64,000 nt of DNA from UBA4582 sp965657335 (GTDB lineage Bacteria; Pseudomonadota; Gammaproteobacteria; Pseudomonadales; Azotimanducaceae). The notes beneath the pieces were generated by a model, which was not told the DNA's origin, did no database searches, and saw nothing but the letters and a program-made list of their open reading frames with translations. Made by a program: the position numbers and the translations under genes. Location of the stretch: contig CBFHOH010000014.1 of assembly GCA_965657335.1 (NCBI GenBank), positions 1-64,000 on the forward strand, read 5' to 3'. The first letter of the stretch is position 1; each line of letters starts with the position of its first letter. Below, in pieces: positions 17,210-26,246 of the stretch.

Positions 17210-18754
17210 ATGCGAACGACCAAACGACTCTCTTTCCTTGCCCTACTCAGCATTTTTGCCGCAGGTTGTGCGGTAAATCCAGTAACCGGCAAGAATGAAA
17301 TTTCAATTATCTCTGAACGCCAAGAACTGGCGATTGGCGCTCAGCAATATGGTCCATCGCAGCAATCTCAAGGTGGTACTTACTCGGTGGACTTGGCGCT
17401 CACTGATTATGTAAACGAGGTAGGTCAACGACTTGCCGCGGTCAGTGATCGACAACTGCCGTATGAATTTGTTGTGCTTAACAATTCCGTCCCAAATGCC
17501 TGGGCACTGCCGGGTGGAAAAATTGCCGTTAATCGGGGATTGTTGATGCAACTGGACAGTGAAGCAGAATTGGCCGCGGTATTGGGGCATGAGATTGTCC
17601 ATGCTGCGGCCAAGCATGGTGCAAATGCCATGCAACGTGGGATGGTATTGCAGGGGTTACTTGCGGCAACCGCCTTGTCGACAGAGGATTCAGACTACAC
17701 CAACTACATCGTTGGTGGAGCACAGCTTGGCGCCCAACTGATTAGCACAAAACATGGTCGCAATGCCGAGCTTGAGGCTGATTACTATGGCATGCAATAC
17801 ATGGCGCGCGCCGGATACGATCCCGCAGCGGCAATTAACCTGCAGGAAACGTTTCTCCAGCTTTCAGAGGGACGTCAGTCAAATTGGATAGACGGCCTAT
17901 TTGCCAGTCACCCGCCCTCCATCGACAGAGTGAACGCTAACAAACGCACCGCGGCAGAGCTGAGCGTTCAGGGGGAAGTTAATGCACGCCGATACATGTC
18001 GAAAATGGCCTACCTTGCTGACAAGCAACCCGCCTACGATGCTTTTGACGAAGCCTCGATCTTAGCGCAAAAGAATGATTACAAACTTGCGAACCTGAAT
18101 CTCGGTAAGGCTATTGAGCTCGAACCGGAGGAACCGCGGTTTTACGGTCTCAAGGGTGACATTCTGCTCGCGCAGGAAAAATACAGGGAAGCTGATCAGG
18201 CGTTTTCTCGCGCGCTGACAAAGGACGATGGCTACTATGAATACTATCTGGGCCGTGGTCTGGCCAAATCAAAACAGGGCATGGTAGCGGCGGCCCGGGA
18301 GGACCTGACCCGCAGCACAGAACTACTACCCACCGCCGTGGCAGCCAATGCACTTGGAGAAATATCGCTTAACCTAGGTGACCGCTCAACGGCAAAGTCT
18401 TACTTTGAATCAGCGATGACAGCAGGCGGACCCGTCGGCAGAAAAGCAGGCGCCGCGTACCTGAAAATCGACGTCACTGACAATCCAATCAAATACTTGA
18501 AGGTCCAGTCTCGGCTGTCGGATAACAGGGAGCTTCTGGCTCGACTTTCCAACACAAGCCCGGCACGCATGTCGGAGGTTTCTCTCGAGTTCCTCGCAAC
18601 GCTAAATGGCCAACCCGTGCGACGGGTGGTCACTGTTAGATCGCTCGACCCTCGGGCAACCGGCAATGTGTCATCGGGCTGGAGGATCAGAGAGACAGAT
18701 CAAATCGAAAACCTCAACATTAAGATATTGAGTGCAGCGCCAAGTTTTCCATAA
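17210..18754 (+). CDS. bepA: BepA-like M48 metalloprotease lipoprotein with TPR repeats
   Basis: About 514 residues from ATG 17210; the frame is open to 17174, but starting at 17210 gives a proper lipoprotein signal, MRTTKRLSFLALLSIFAAGC. Ala after the lipidated Cys favours outer-membrane sorting. The zinc motif is HEIVH (127-131) with the downstream ligand region NAELEADYYG (about 185-194). From about residue 275 the protein has TPR-like helices (LNLGKAIELEPEEPRFYGLKG and similar, as landmarks ELEPEEPRFYGLKG, ADQAFSRAL). This is the layout of E. coli BepA/YfgC, which assists or degrades outer-membrane beta-barrel proteins such as LptD. Length is similar to BepA. Confidence 0.88.
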   Translation: MRTTKRLSFLALLSIFAAGCAVNPVTGKNEISIISERQELAIGAQQYGPSQQSQGGTYSVDLALTDYVNEVGQRLAAVSDRQLPYEFVVLNNSVPNAWALPGGKIAVNRGLLMQLDSEAELAAVLGHEIVHAAAKHGANAMQRGMVLQGLLAATALSTEDSDYTNYIVGGAQLGAQLISTKHGRNAELEADYYGMQYMARAGYDPAAAINLQETFLQLSEGRQSNWIDGLFASHPPSIDRVNANKRTAAELSVQGEVNARRYMSKMAYLADKQPAYDAFDEASILAQKNDYKLANLNLGKAIELEPEEPRFYGLKGDILLAQEKYREADQAFSRALTKDDGYYEYYLGRGLAKSKQGMVAAAREDLTRSTELLPTAVAANALGEISLNLGDRSTAKSYFESAMTAGGPVGRKAGAAYLKIDVTDNPIKYLKVQSRLSDNRELLARLSNTSPARMSEVSLEFLATLNGQPVRRVVTVRSLDPRATGNVSSGWRIRETDQIENLNIKILSAAPSFP

Positions 18755-18810
18755 TGGTAAAGCGAGGGTTATGACCACTCTAAACACCCGCAGCAGCGGT
18801 GCGTTTTACC

Positions 18811-18825
18811 CGAGACTTGTTCTCG
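18811..18825. promoter_or_regulatory. Small inverted repeat upstream of cytochrome b561
   Basis: CGAGA-CTTGT-TCTCG, a perfect 5-bp dyad with a 5-nt centre, in the 144 bp gap between the M48 protease and cytochrome b genes. A TATGAT hexamer follows at 18828-18833, so the dyad may be an operator at a promoter. It could equally be a weak terminator for the protease gene, but no T run follows. Confidence 0.25.
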
Positions 18826-18898
18826 AATATGATATTACACGCCGTTTGGAAGCCAAAAATGGGCGGCAGCTTCAAAGAATCAAAGCAGGTCCCTTGAG

Positions 18899-19594
18899 AT
18901 GACAGACGAAAATAAAAATACAAAAATTCATGTTTGGGATATCCCAGTTCGACTCTTCCATTGGAGTTTAGTGGCTCTGTTTTGCTTTTCTTTTTATTCC
19001 GGCAAAACCGGCGGGTTCGAGCTCATGGATTACCACATGTACAGCGGTTACACCGTGCTGACGCTGATACTATTTCGAATTCTCTGGGGGTTTTTCGGCA
19101 GTCGGTATGCCCGCTTTAGCAGCTTTCTTGGTTCTCCAGCCAAAATCTGGGCATATCTCGGCTCGCTAAAAAACACTTCTCACAAAACAACCATCGGACA
19201 CAACCCTGCCGGCGGTCTGAGCGTCGTAATTATGTTGCTTCTGTTGCTTGGGCAGGGGTTAACGGGGCTATTCACTAACGATGACATTCTGCTGGAAGGC
19301 CCACTGGCGCATCTCGTTACTTATGATCAAAGCCGGTCGTTGACGGGCATTCATGAAACGATTTCGTGGCTGTTGGTTGGATTCATCAGCCTGCACATTT
19401 TGGCCATTATCTTTTATCGCGTTGTAAGAAAGGTGAATCTGGTTAAGCCGATGATCACGGGGACAGTTGAGCTTGATCGTGTTGAGGCAGTCGACTCGCA
19501 GACGACTGAGCGCGCTTTGATTGTACTTTTGCGTGGTGTTGTTCTGTTGATGCTATGCGCGGGATTGGTTTATTGGATGATTAACTATCTCTAG
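18899..19594 (+). CDS. Cytochrome b561-type di-haem membrane protein
   Basis: A 231-residue integral membrane protein of the cytochrome b/b6 superfamily, Ni-hydrogenase-type b subunit (PF01292). It has about five membrane helices; landmarks are VWDIPVRLFHWSLVALF with a haem-ligand His in FHW, MYSGYTVLTLILFRILWGFFGS, and the second-half GIHETISWLLVGFISLHILAI with His residues on the same helical faces. It should pass electrons between the quinone pool and a soluble c-type carrier. The convergent neighbour encodes cytochrome c', a common partner of this family. Confidence 0.88.
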   Translation: MTDENKNTKIHVWDIPVRLFHWSLVALFCFSFYSGKTGGFELMDYHMYSGYTVLTLILFRILWGFFGSRYARFSSFLGSPAKIWAYLGSLKNTSHKTTIGHNPAGGLSVVIMLLLLLGQGLTGLFTNDDILLEGPLAHLVTYDQSRSLTGIHETISWLLVGFISLHILAIIFYRVVRKVNLVKPMITGTVELDRVEAVDSQTTERALIVLLRGVVLLMLCAGLVYWMINYL

Positions 19595-19614
19595 CATCTT
19601 CACCCTGCAGTGGT

Positions 19615-19645
19615 GGCAGAGCTGGTCACCTCTCTCAGCTCTGCC
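19615..19645. terminator. Perfect inverted repeat between convergent cytochrome genes (bidirectional terminator candidate)
   Basis: GGCAGAGCTG (19615-19624), an 11-nt loop, then CAGCTCTGCC (19636-19645): ten uninterrupted base pairs. It lies in the 63 bp between the stop codons of the convergent cytochrome b561 and cytochrome c' genes, so it can act in both directions. Neither side is followed by a strong T run, so a Rho-assisted or mRNA 3'-end-protecting role is possible. Confidence 0.55.
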
Positions 19646-19657
19646 CAAACAAGCACT

Positions 19658-20089
19658 TTAGTCAGATTTCTTGAAATTATCGTGACAACCTTTACAGGTG
19701 CCACCGAGTTTCTGAATCGCCGGGCCAATCGCGCTCATCTCGCCACTGTCTGCCGCGTCAGCCATACCGTTGGCAGCGGCAACAAAATTGTCCAAGGCCG
19801 TTTTGAATTCGGCAGGTTCTTCCCAAATTGCAGGTAGCGCTGCTGTTTTTCCGTCTCCACTTCCCTCGGGAAATACTTTTGGTACGATTGCCGACATAGC
19901 TCGAATGCCATTCGCATGAAATTTGAGATCACCCTGATGCATACGCCCCTTCAGTATCGTGCCCATAGACTTCATGTGGCCCCCAACTATACTGAAGGTT
20001 GCTTTTCGGTAGTCGATATCCTTTTCAGCATCCGCCAAAGCTGGGTTGCTTAGTATCAGCGCCATAAATGTGATCGCAATAAACTTCAT
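19658..20089 (-). CDS. Cytochrome c' (class II cytochrome c), periplasmic
   Basis: A 143-residue protein with a signal peptide (KFIAITFMALILSNPALADA), then a four-helix-bundle body. The haem motif CKGCH lies close to the C terminus (about residues 134-138), followed by DNFKKSD, which is the class II/cytochrome c' position. An MKSMGTIL segment resembles the first helix that carries the distal ligand. GGAG precedes the ATG by 6 nt. Likely roles are electron exchange with the neighbouring b561 or NO binding; the pairing is inference. Confidence 0.9.
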   Translation of the reverse strand: MKFIAITFMALILSNPALADAEKDIDYRKATFSIVGGHMKSMGTILKGRMHQGDLKFHANGIRAMSAIVPKVFPEGSGDGKTAALPAIWEEPAEFKTALDNFVAAANGMADAADSGEMSAIGPAIQKLGGTCKGCHDNFKKSD

Positions 20090-20286
20090 ATTTTCTCCAA
20101 GACTTTGTAATTTTATCTAAGCTGCTTTAACTCTCTTTTATCAAAGCGAAAGAAGCATAACCTGTATTTCCAAGAGAAGAAAATCGTTTGGCGTAAACGA
20201 TTGTTAACGTCTGCCGAGTTTTATTGCGGCGTATTTTCACGATTTGACGGCTTTACGCGCTAATTCTCAGATTTGCGGCTAGAAAA

Positions 20287-20315
20287 TTGACGCAAACAGT
20301 TGCCGTCAGTAAGGT
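20287..20315 (+). promoter_or_regulatory. Candidate sigma-70 promoter for xseB-ispA-dxs
   Basis: TTGACG at 20287-20292, a 17-nt spacer, and TAAGGT at 20310-20315, about 40 nt before the xseB start. The -35 element is good and the -10 element is weak. Confidence 0.3.
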
Positions 20316-20354
20316 GCACTACTTATTTATCAAGTCCAGACCGAGAGTCATGTT

Positions 20355-20591
20355 ATGGCCCCACGTAAAGCTGCATTTCCCTTCGAAGAATCGCTCGCCA
20401 AACTCGAAGGACTGGTTGAAAAGATGGAAGCAGGCGAACTTTCACTCGAGGATTCACTGAAGACATTTGAAGAAGGCGTTAAACTCACACGAGAATGTCA
20501 GCAGGCTCTTGTGCAGGCAGAACAGAAGGTCAAAGTGCTCATAGAGAGCCAAGACGGTATTTCTGAACAGGCTTTTGACTTGGATGACTGA
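20355..20591 (+). CDS. xseB: Exodeoxyribonuclease VII small subunit
   Basis: A 78-residue, highly charged two-helix protein: FPFEESLAKLEGLVEKMEAGELSLEDSL is the family core (landmarks EESLAKLEGLVEKME and GELSLEDSLKTFEEG). It binds the XseA large subunit to form exonuclease VII, which degrades single-stranded DNA. It is the first gene of the classical xseB-ispA-dxs operon. Its stop overlaps the ispA start by 8 bp. xseA is not in the window. Confidence 0.95.
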   Translation: MAPRKAAFPFEESLAKLEGLVEKMEAGELSLEDSLKTFEEGVKLTRECQQALVQAEQKVKVLIESQDGISEQAFDLDD

Positions 20592-21480
20592 GTCCTTTGG
20601 TCAGTTCGCCCCGGCTTACAAAGACAGGGTCGACAGCAAACTTCGGTCAATTATCAATCAACCGGGCAACCGAGAAATGATGCCAGCATCGCTCGCCGAC
20701 GCGATTGATTACGGCATCAGCAACGGTGGCAAACGAATTCGTCCGTTACTGGTGTACATGATTGCCCGGGCGCTTCACACCGATCTCGCGCGTGCCGACG
20801 CTACCGCTTGTGCCGTTGAACTGATTCATTGCTATTCGCTCATCCATGACGACTTACCCGCGATGGACGATGACGATCTCAGACGAGGCAAACCCACGCT
20901 TCATGTTCAATTTGACGAGGCAACCGCTATTCTCGCGGCCGACGCTATGCAGACCATGGCTTATGAAACCGTTGCGAGTGATGACTTACTTACTCCAGAA
21001 GAAAGAATCCACGTGATATCTTCCTTGACAGGTGCTTCTGGCCCACGAGGAATGATCGCTGGCCAGATGATTGACATGGAAGCTGAAACCAGACGATTGA
21101 CTGCGCCTGAACTTGAAAATATGCACCGTCGCAAGACCGGTGATCTTTTTGCTTTTTGTACCGAGGCCGGTGCGATCATCGGCGCCGCCTCGGCTGAGAT
21201 TACCGAAGCCCTCAAGCAATATGGCTACGCACTAGGGCTCGCTTTTCAAGTAAAAGACGACATCTTGGACATCATCGGTCGTGAGGAAATCATGGGCAAA
21301 CCTCAAGGGTCCGATATCGAACAACACAAAACAACCTTTGTCTCTACCTATGGACTCGACGCTGCGATCGCGCAGCTTGAGCAATTGAGGCAAGTAGCAA
21401 CATCTAGCCTTGCACCCTTAGGTGCAAGCTCCGCTGAGCTTATCGCGCTGGCTGAATTTGTTGTATCACGTGACCATTAG
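20584..21480 (+). CDS. ispA: Farnesyl diphosphate synthase (geranyltranstransferase)
   Basis: 298 residues from ATG 20584, inside the end of xseB. It is an all-helical short-chain polyprenyl synthase. The first Asp-rich motif is DDLPAMDDDD with RRGKPTLH, and the second is KDDILD in FQVKDDILDIIG. NGGKRIRPLL is the substrate-binding Lys/Arg region. It condenses IPP with DMAPP and then GPP to give FPP for quinone and undecaprenyl lipids. It is co-operonic with dxs, which feeds the same pathway. Confidence 0.96.
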   Translation: MTESFGQFAPAYKDRVDSKLRSIINQPGNREMMPASLADAIDYGISNGGKRIRPLLVYMIARALHTDLARADATACAVELIHCYSLIHDDLPAMDDDDLRRGKPTLHVQFDEATAILAADAMQTMAYETVASDDLLTPEERIHVISSLTGASGPRGMIAGQMIDMEAETRRLTAPELENMHRRKTGDLFAFCTEAGAIIGAASAEITEALKQYGYALGLAFQVKDDILDIIGREEIMGKPQGSDIEQHKTTFVSTYGLDAAIAQLEQLRQVATSSLAPLGASSAELIALAEFVVSRDH

Positions 21481-21510
21481 AATGGCTGATGGTGTAGAAT
21501 TAGGCTAACC

Positions 21511-23400
21511 ATGATCAATGAAATCCCCCATCAGAAGCCAGATACGCCGCTGCTCGATACCATCACGAGTCCTGCTGTTCTGCGCGAATTAGAGCTTTCG
21601 CAAATACAGCAAGTCGTCGACGAGTTGCGCCACTTCCTTATTTACACCGTCGGTCAAACAGGCGGGCATTTTGGCGCAGGATTAGGCGTTGTGGAACTCA
21701 CTGTCGCGCTGCACTATGTTTTTGAAACGCCAAACGACCAACTTGTCTGGGACGTAGGACACCAAACCTACCCGCATAAAATTCTGACAGGCCGCAAGGA
21801 CCAAATGGTTACCCTGCGGCAGAAAGATGGTGTTGCGCCATTTCCGCTGAGGTCCGAAAGTGAATATGACACTTTTGGAGTTGGACATTCGTCCACTTCG
21901 ATTAGCGCGGCGTTGGGTATGGCGATCGGTGCTAAAATGAACAATAAAAACCAGCGCACGGTGGCGATTATCGGCGATGGTGCAATGACCGCTGGGCTTG
22001 CCTTTGAAGCACTGAATCACGTACCCGATACCAAAGCGGACATTTTGGTCATCCTTAACGATAACGCCATGTCCATCTCGAAAAATGTTGGTGGGTTAGC
22101 GAAGTATTTCGCCCGCATACTTTCTAGTCGGCTCTATTTATCAATGCGTGAAGGCAGTAAAAAGATACTTAGCCGAATGCCCCATGCCTGGGAGCTGGCA
22201 AAACGCACAGAAGAGCATATGAAGGGCATGGTCGTGCCCGGCACGCTGTTTGATGAGCTGGGTTTGAATTATATGGGGCCCACCGACGGACACGATGTCG
22301 AAGCTCTGATTGCCACCCTGCAGAACATTAAAAATCTCGAGGGACCCAACTTTCTCCATATTATTACCCAGAAAGGCAAGGGCTACGGTCCTGCAGAGGA
22401 TTCTCCCGAGGGCACACATTCCCTTTCTAAAATCGAAGCGGAAAAAACGGCGCCAGCGCCACAGCATAATACCCCGAGCTACTCCAATGTTTTCGGCCGC
22501 TGGCTAACCGATATGGCTGACGTTGAGCCGAAGCTGGTGGCAATTACACCAGCCATGAAAGAAGGATCAGATCTGGTTGAGTTTTCGGAAAAGCATCCCG
22601 ACCGATATTACGACGTTGCCATCGCGGAACAACATGCGACAACCCTTGCTGCAGGTCTTGCCACCCAAGGTGTACTACCTGTTGTTGCTATCTATTCTAC
22701 TTTTCTGCAGCGGGCTTACGATCAATTGATACATGACATTGCTATTCAGGATCTTAACGTCCTGTTTGCGATTGACCGCGCCAGCCTGCTGGAGGATGGA
22801 CCTACCCATTCTGGCGTTTTTGACCTGTCTTTCCTGCGCTGCGTACCCAATTTGATATTGATGGCGCCTTCGGACGAAAACGAAACCCGACAAATGCTGT
22901 ACACGGGTTTTAGCCACAAAGGACCCGCGGCGGTGAGATACCCCCGTGGCAAAGGACCCGGGGCGGAGGTCGAGCCAAACATGGTTGCATTGCCCATTGG
23001 CAAATCAAGAACGCTGAGAACAGGCAGCAGGGTTGCTATTTTGGCTTTTGGGTCAATGGTCAGCGTGTGCGCCGATGTGGCAGATGAGCTGGGCGCGACG
23101 CTATTGGATATGCGGTTTGTAAAGCCGTTAGACGAAGATGCTATCGATGCTGCTGCGAAGAATCACGAATTACTGGTCACCGTTGAGGAAAACGCGATTC
23201 AGGGTGGTGCAGGTTCAGCCATCAATGAATATTTGAATGCCAGTGGTACGATGATTCCTACACTGAATTTGGGTATTCCAGATGCGTTTATCCACCAAGA
23301 CAAACCGGCGAACATGCTAGCGAGTTGCGGTCTAGATCAGGCGGGCATCAAACTTGCGATCGAGCAGAACCTACTCCCTGTTTCCCAGCAAGTGTCCTAG
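21511..23400 (+). CDS. dxs: 1-deoxy-D-xylulose-5-phosphate synthase
   Basis: A 629-residue thiamine-diphosphate enzyme at normal length. The N-terminal domain has GHSSTSISAALGMA and the TPP/Mg motif GDGAMTAG...LNDNAMSIS. The central transketolase pyrimidine domain has catalytic Glu in AIAEQHATTLAAG, then EDGPTHSGVFDLSFLR. The C-terminal transketolase domain ends the protein. It condenses pyruvate and glyceraldehyde 3-phosphate in the first step of the MEP pathway. Its 3' end overlaps the convergent ribA by 30 bp. Confidence 0.97.
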   Translation: MINEIPHQKPDTPLLDTITSPAVLRELELSQIQQVVDELRHFLIYTVGQTGGHFGAGLGVVELTVALHYVFETPNDQLVWDVGHQTYPHKILTGRKDQMVTLRQKDGVAPFPLRSESEYDTFGVGHSSTSISAALGMAIGAKMNNKNQRTVAIIGDGAMTAGLAFEALNHVPDTKADILVILNDNAMSISKNVGGLAKYFARILSSRLYLSMREGSKKILSRMPHAWELAKRTEEHMKGMVVPGTLFDELGLNYMGPTDGHDVEALIATLQNIKNLEGPNFLHIITQKGKGYGPAEDSPEGTHSLSKIEAEKTAPAPQHNTPSYSNVFGRWLTDMADVEPKLVAITPAMKEGSDLVEFSEKHPDRYYDVAIAEQHATTLAAGLATQGVLPVVAIYSTFLQRAYDQLIHDIAIQDLNVLFAIDRASLLEDGPTHSGVFDLSFLRCVPNLILMAPSDENETRQMLYTGFSHKGPAAVRYPRGKGPGAEVEPNMVALPIGKSRTLRTGSRVAILAFGSMVSVCADVADELGATLLDMRFVKPLDEDAIDAAAKNHELLVTVEENAIQGGAGSAINEYLNASGTMIPTLNLGIPDAFIHQDKPANMLASCGLDQAGIKLAIEQNLLPVSQQVS

Positions 23401-23967
23401 TTTTCCTGCTTTGGTAGCCAGATAGCGCTCATTGCTTGGGTTTTGGCCCGTTTCTATTGGCTCTCTGTTAACAATCTCGAGACCAAGCTTAGTCAACGCA
23501 TTAACTTTTAGCGGGTTGTTCGTCATCAAACGAAGCTTCTCGATTTGAAAGTGAGCAAACATATTCTTACATACTGTGTAGTCCCTAAGATCAGCGTCAA
23601 ATCCTAACTTCTCATTGGCTTCGACGGTGTCTGCCCCTTGATCCTGCAACGCATAAGCCCTGATCTTGTTAATCAGGCCAATACCACGCCCTTCTTGGCG
23701 CAGGTACAGGATAATACCGCGACCCTCCTCCGCAATTCGCTGCATTGCCGTTTGAAGTTGCGAACCACAATCGCAGCGCTGGCTAAAAAGAGCATCACCG
23801 GTGAGACATTCAGAGTGCACTCGACACAACACCGGTTCGTCACCGCTGAAATCACCCATCGCGATGGCGATGTGCTCCTGGCCAGTTTCAGCATCCTCAA
23901 AACCATGGATTTTGAAGTCTCCCGAGGGTGTCGGGAGAATGGATGTTGCAATATAGATGACGCTCAA
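23371..23967 (-). CDS. ribA: GTP cyclohydrolase II
   Basis: A 198-residue stand-alone RibA, like the E. coli enzyme and not the fused RibBA form. Zinc ligands lie in SECLTGDALFSQRCDCG, and the GTP/catalytic region is LRQEGRGIGLINKIRAYALQD. It opens GTP to the pyrimidine precursor of riboflavin. It reads in the same direction as the upstream nrdR-ribD-ribH-nusB-thiL-pgpA group but is separated from pgpA by the retropepsin gene. The 3' end overlaps dxs. Confidence 0.96.
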   Translation of the reverse strand: MSVIYIATSILPTPSGDFKIHGFEDAETGQEHIAIAMGDFSGDEPVLCRVHSECLTGDALFSQRCDCGSQLQTAMQRIAEEGRGIILYLRQEGRGIGLINKIRAYALQDQGADTVEANEKLGFDADLRDYTVCKNMFAHFQIEKLRLMTNNPLKVNALTKLGLEIVNREPIETGQNPSNERYLATKAGKLGHLLGNRE

Positions 23968-24040
23968 GTGTGACTCCGATAGACAAATAGGTTAATTCTA
24001 GCAGCCAGCGATATGCACGGCGAACAGTAAGGCCGGGATT

Positions 24041-24691
24041 TTACAGTTTACTCACCAGAGTCATCAATCCTTCAGACTTCTGAATTTCAACATGCTTCAA
24101 AAAAGACATGCCGAGCAGTATATCTGTTGGGTGCTGCCCCTCCAACACCGCAACTTCAACATTAGTCACGGTGATACCACCGACCGTAATGGCATCCACA
24201 AAGATTTGATGGGCATTAATCAAGCCGCCCGCGGTCTCCACTCTTGAAATTCTACCGTCTTCATAGGCCAAACCGAGATTTGTTGCATGATACCTGTTCA
24301 TTGCTACAACCGTGGCACCGGTATCAATAAGGAAGCCGGCTGCCCGTCCATTTACGGTGCCATGTGTCTTATATTGATTGTTACGGCCGACTATTTGAAC
24401 AGCGGAATGGGTCGGCTTTTTGAATGTTGTGGAGATTTTGCCAGTAAGTGCGAGTTCGATTCTTTCCCCGTTATAGAGCACAACAGCGCCACTTGAATCC
24501 GCCTGAATCAGTTCCACGCCTTCCGTGCTCGTGACGCCTGCTTTTAGCAACCTCTGTTGCCCATCGATATTGACCAGCGCAGCATTTTTGAAAAGACCTA
24601 TCACCTCAATCTCAATCGCCTTTGCTGTCGGACTTAGCAGCATCAGAGCGGCGATCATCGAATAATGGCTAATTCTTATGGCTGATTTCAT
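24041..24691 (-). CDS. Retropepsin-like aspartic protease, TIGR02281-type, exported
   Basis: A 216-residue protein with an N-terminal signal sequence (hydrophobic SMIAALMLLSPTAKA). The second half is a single retropepsin domain: GRAAGFLIDTGATVVAMN carries the catalytic Asp in DTGA, and DILLGMSFLKHVEI is the closing hydrophobic-Gly motif. These proteins act as homodimers in the periplasm or at the membrane; targets are mostly unknown. The gene lies 28 bp after pgpA on the same strand. No biochemical role can be read from context. Confidence 0.87.
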   Translation of the reverse strand: MKSAIRISHYSMIAALMLLSPTAKAIEIEVIGLFKNAALVNIDGQQRLLKAGVTSTEGVELIQADSSGAVVLYNGERIELALTGKISTTFKKPTHSAVQIVGRNNQYKTHGTVNGRAAGFLIDTGATVVAMNRYHATNLGLAYEDGRISRVETAGGLINAHQIFVDAITVGGITVTNVEVAVLEGQHPTDILLGMSFLKHVEIQKSEGLMTLVSKL

Positions 24692-24719
24692 TCAGCAACA
24701 CCCCTTCAGCAACGCATCG

Positions 24720-25214
24720 TCAAACGTAGTGGCTTATCAAAAAGCTGGCCAACTGAATACAAGCTAAACTGTAAAAGCCCGCGAGAACATCATCGACCAT
24801 GATGCCCATACCACCTGTAAGGGACTTATCTGCCCAACTTACAGGCCATGGTTTAACAATATCGAAAAACCGGAACAAGCCAAAACCAATGACGATCCAG
24901 TACCAACCCACCGGGAGCAAGAAAAGCGTTATCCAAAGTCCAACGAACTCATCCCAGACAATACACCCCGGGTCTTTGACTTTCATGTCGTTTGCAACAT
25001 GTTCGCAAAGCCAGACGCCAAAAACAAAAGCTAGCAATACTGACGACAAATAAACGACAGGACTGAACTGATTAAGCACCAGGTATACCGGCAGCGCAGC
25101 TAATGTACCAAAAGTGCCTGGCGCTTTCGGTGCGAGGCCGCTGCCAAAACCAAGTGCCAGAAAGTACCAGGGATTGGTAAACGTTTTGCGAGTCCTTTCT
25201 TTCATATTAGACAC
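24720..25214 (-). CDS. pgpA: Phosphatidylglycerophosphatase A
   Basis: A 164-residue inner-membrane protein with the PgpA core: ALGFGSGLAPKAPGTFGTLAALP near the N terminus (landmark GSGLAPKAPGTFGTL), DPGCIVWDEFVG in the middle and DDVLAGFYS near the C terminus, with acidic residues for metal binding. It dephosphorylates phosphatidylglycerol phosphate. The gene order nusB-thiL-pgpA is classical in gammaproteobacteria. Confidence 0.95.
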   Translation of the reverse strand: MSNMKERTRKTFTNPWYFLALGFGSGLAPKAPGTFGTLAALPVYLVLNQFSPVVYLSSVLLAFVFGVWLCEHVANDMKVKDPGCIVWDEFVGLWITLFLLPVGWYWIVIGFGLFRFFDIVKPWPVSWADKSLTGGMGIMVDDVLAGFYSLACIQLASFLISHYV

Positions 25215-25247
25215 TTGTTCCAGACACGGTCGCTTGAATAGATTGAG

Positions 25248-26246
25248 TTAGCCGAAATGACGATAACCGGAGTGCACCAGATCAACTTCGTTGGCGTCAC
25301 GATCAAGCAGAATCACCTTTGCCCGATCATTTTTATCTTCGAACATTCTGCCAACTCGGGTGATGCCGAGTTTCAATCGCTCGGCAAGCGCCTTGAGTTT
25401 AACTCTATGTTCAGGCGCCGCTGTAAAACACAATTCATAATCATCACCGCCACCCAGCGCTAGCGTGTGGGCCTCTGCTTCGCCGGCGTGATCTACTAGC
25501 GCTTTCGACATTGGTAAATCATCTAATAACACTTCTGCACAAACACCGCTGCCACGACAAATGTGAGCAAGGTCAGCAGCAAAACCGTCGGAAATGTCGA
25601 TTGCTGCGCTCGCTATCGACAGCAGTGATTGACCTAATTCAATGCGCGGTGTGGGAAAATGATAGCGATCGACCAAGGCTTTTGTTTGTTCACTGGATCC
25701 TTGCGAATCTAAATCCTGCAAGCACCTTAGCCCTGCTGCTGCATCACCTAAAGTGCCACTCACGTAGATATCATCTCCGGGTTTTGCTGTGTTGCGCCGC
25801 AGCGCTTGCCCTTCGTCTACATGCCCAAGTACCGTGTAGGTTAACGACAAACTTCCCTGAGCGAGATTACCGCCAATCAGTGATATCGCGTATTTACCGC
25901 CAAACGACTTGAGATAATCCGTAAATTTGTCAAGCCACACGTGCGTTGCGCTCTCAGCGTCGAGGGTCAGTGCTAATGTGTACGTAAATGGTGTTGCGCC
26001 CATCGCTGCAAGGTCGCTGAGGTTCGCCGCCATCGACCGATGTGCAACAATTTCCGGAGAGCATAGGAGAGGGAAATGCGTGCCAGCAATCAATGTGTCT
26101 GTAGAGATGCAAAGGTGCTGACTTTCTGACAAGGTGAATATGCCGCAATCGTCACCGGGACCAAGCAGTATATTCTGATGGTCACAAGCAATTTTCCCCG
26201 CGAAGTATCGTTCTATGATGTCGAACTCTTCGATTGAAGCGTTCAT
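25248..26246 (-). CDS. thiL: Thiamine-monophosphate kinase
   Basis: A 332-residue PurM/ThiL-fold kinase. The N-terminal ATP/Mg region is GPGDDCGIF, then STDTLIAGTHF; the middle has SLIGGNLAQGSLSLTYTVLG, and the C-terminal AIDISDGFAADL with GGGDDYELCF. It makes thiamine diphosphate, the cofactor of Dxs encoded nearby. The start overlaps the nusB stop by 4 bp. Confidence 0.96.
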   Translation of the reverse strand: MNASIEEFDIIERYFAGKIACDHQNILLGPGDDCGIFTLSESQHLCISTDTLIAGTHFPLLCSPEIVAHRSMAANLSDLAAMGATPFTYTLALTLDAESATHVWLDKFTDYLKSFGGKYAISLIGGNLAQGSLSLTYTVLGHVDEGQALRRNTAKPGDDIYVSGTLGDAAAGLRCLQDLDSQGSSEQTKALVDRYHFPTPRIELGQSLLSIASAAIDISDGFAADLAHICRGSGVCAEVLLDDLPMSKALVDHAGEAEAHTLALGGGDDYELCFTAAPEHRVKLKALAERLKLGITRVGRMFEDKNDRAKVILLDRDANEVDLVHSGYRHFG

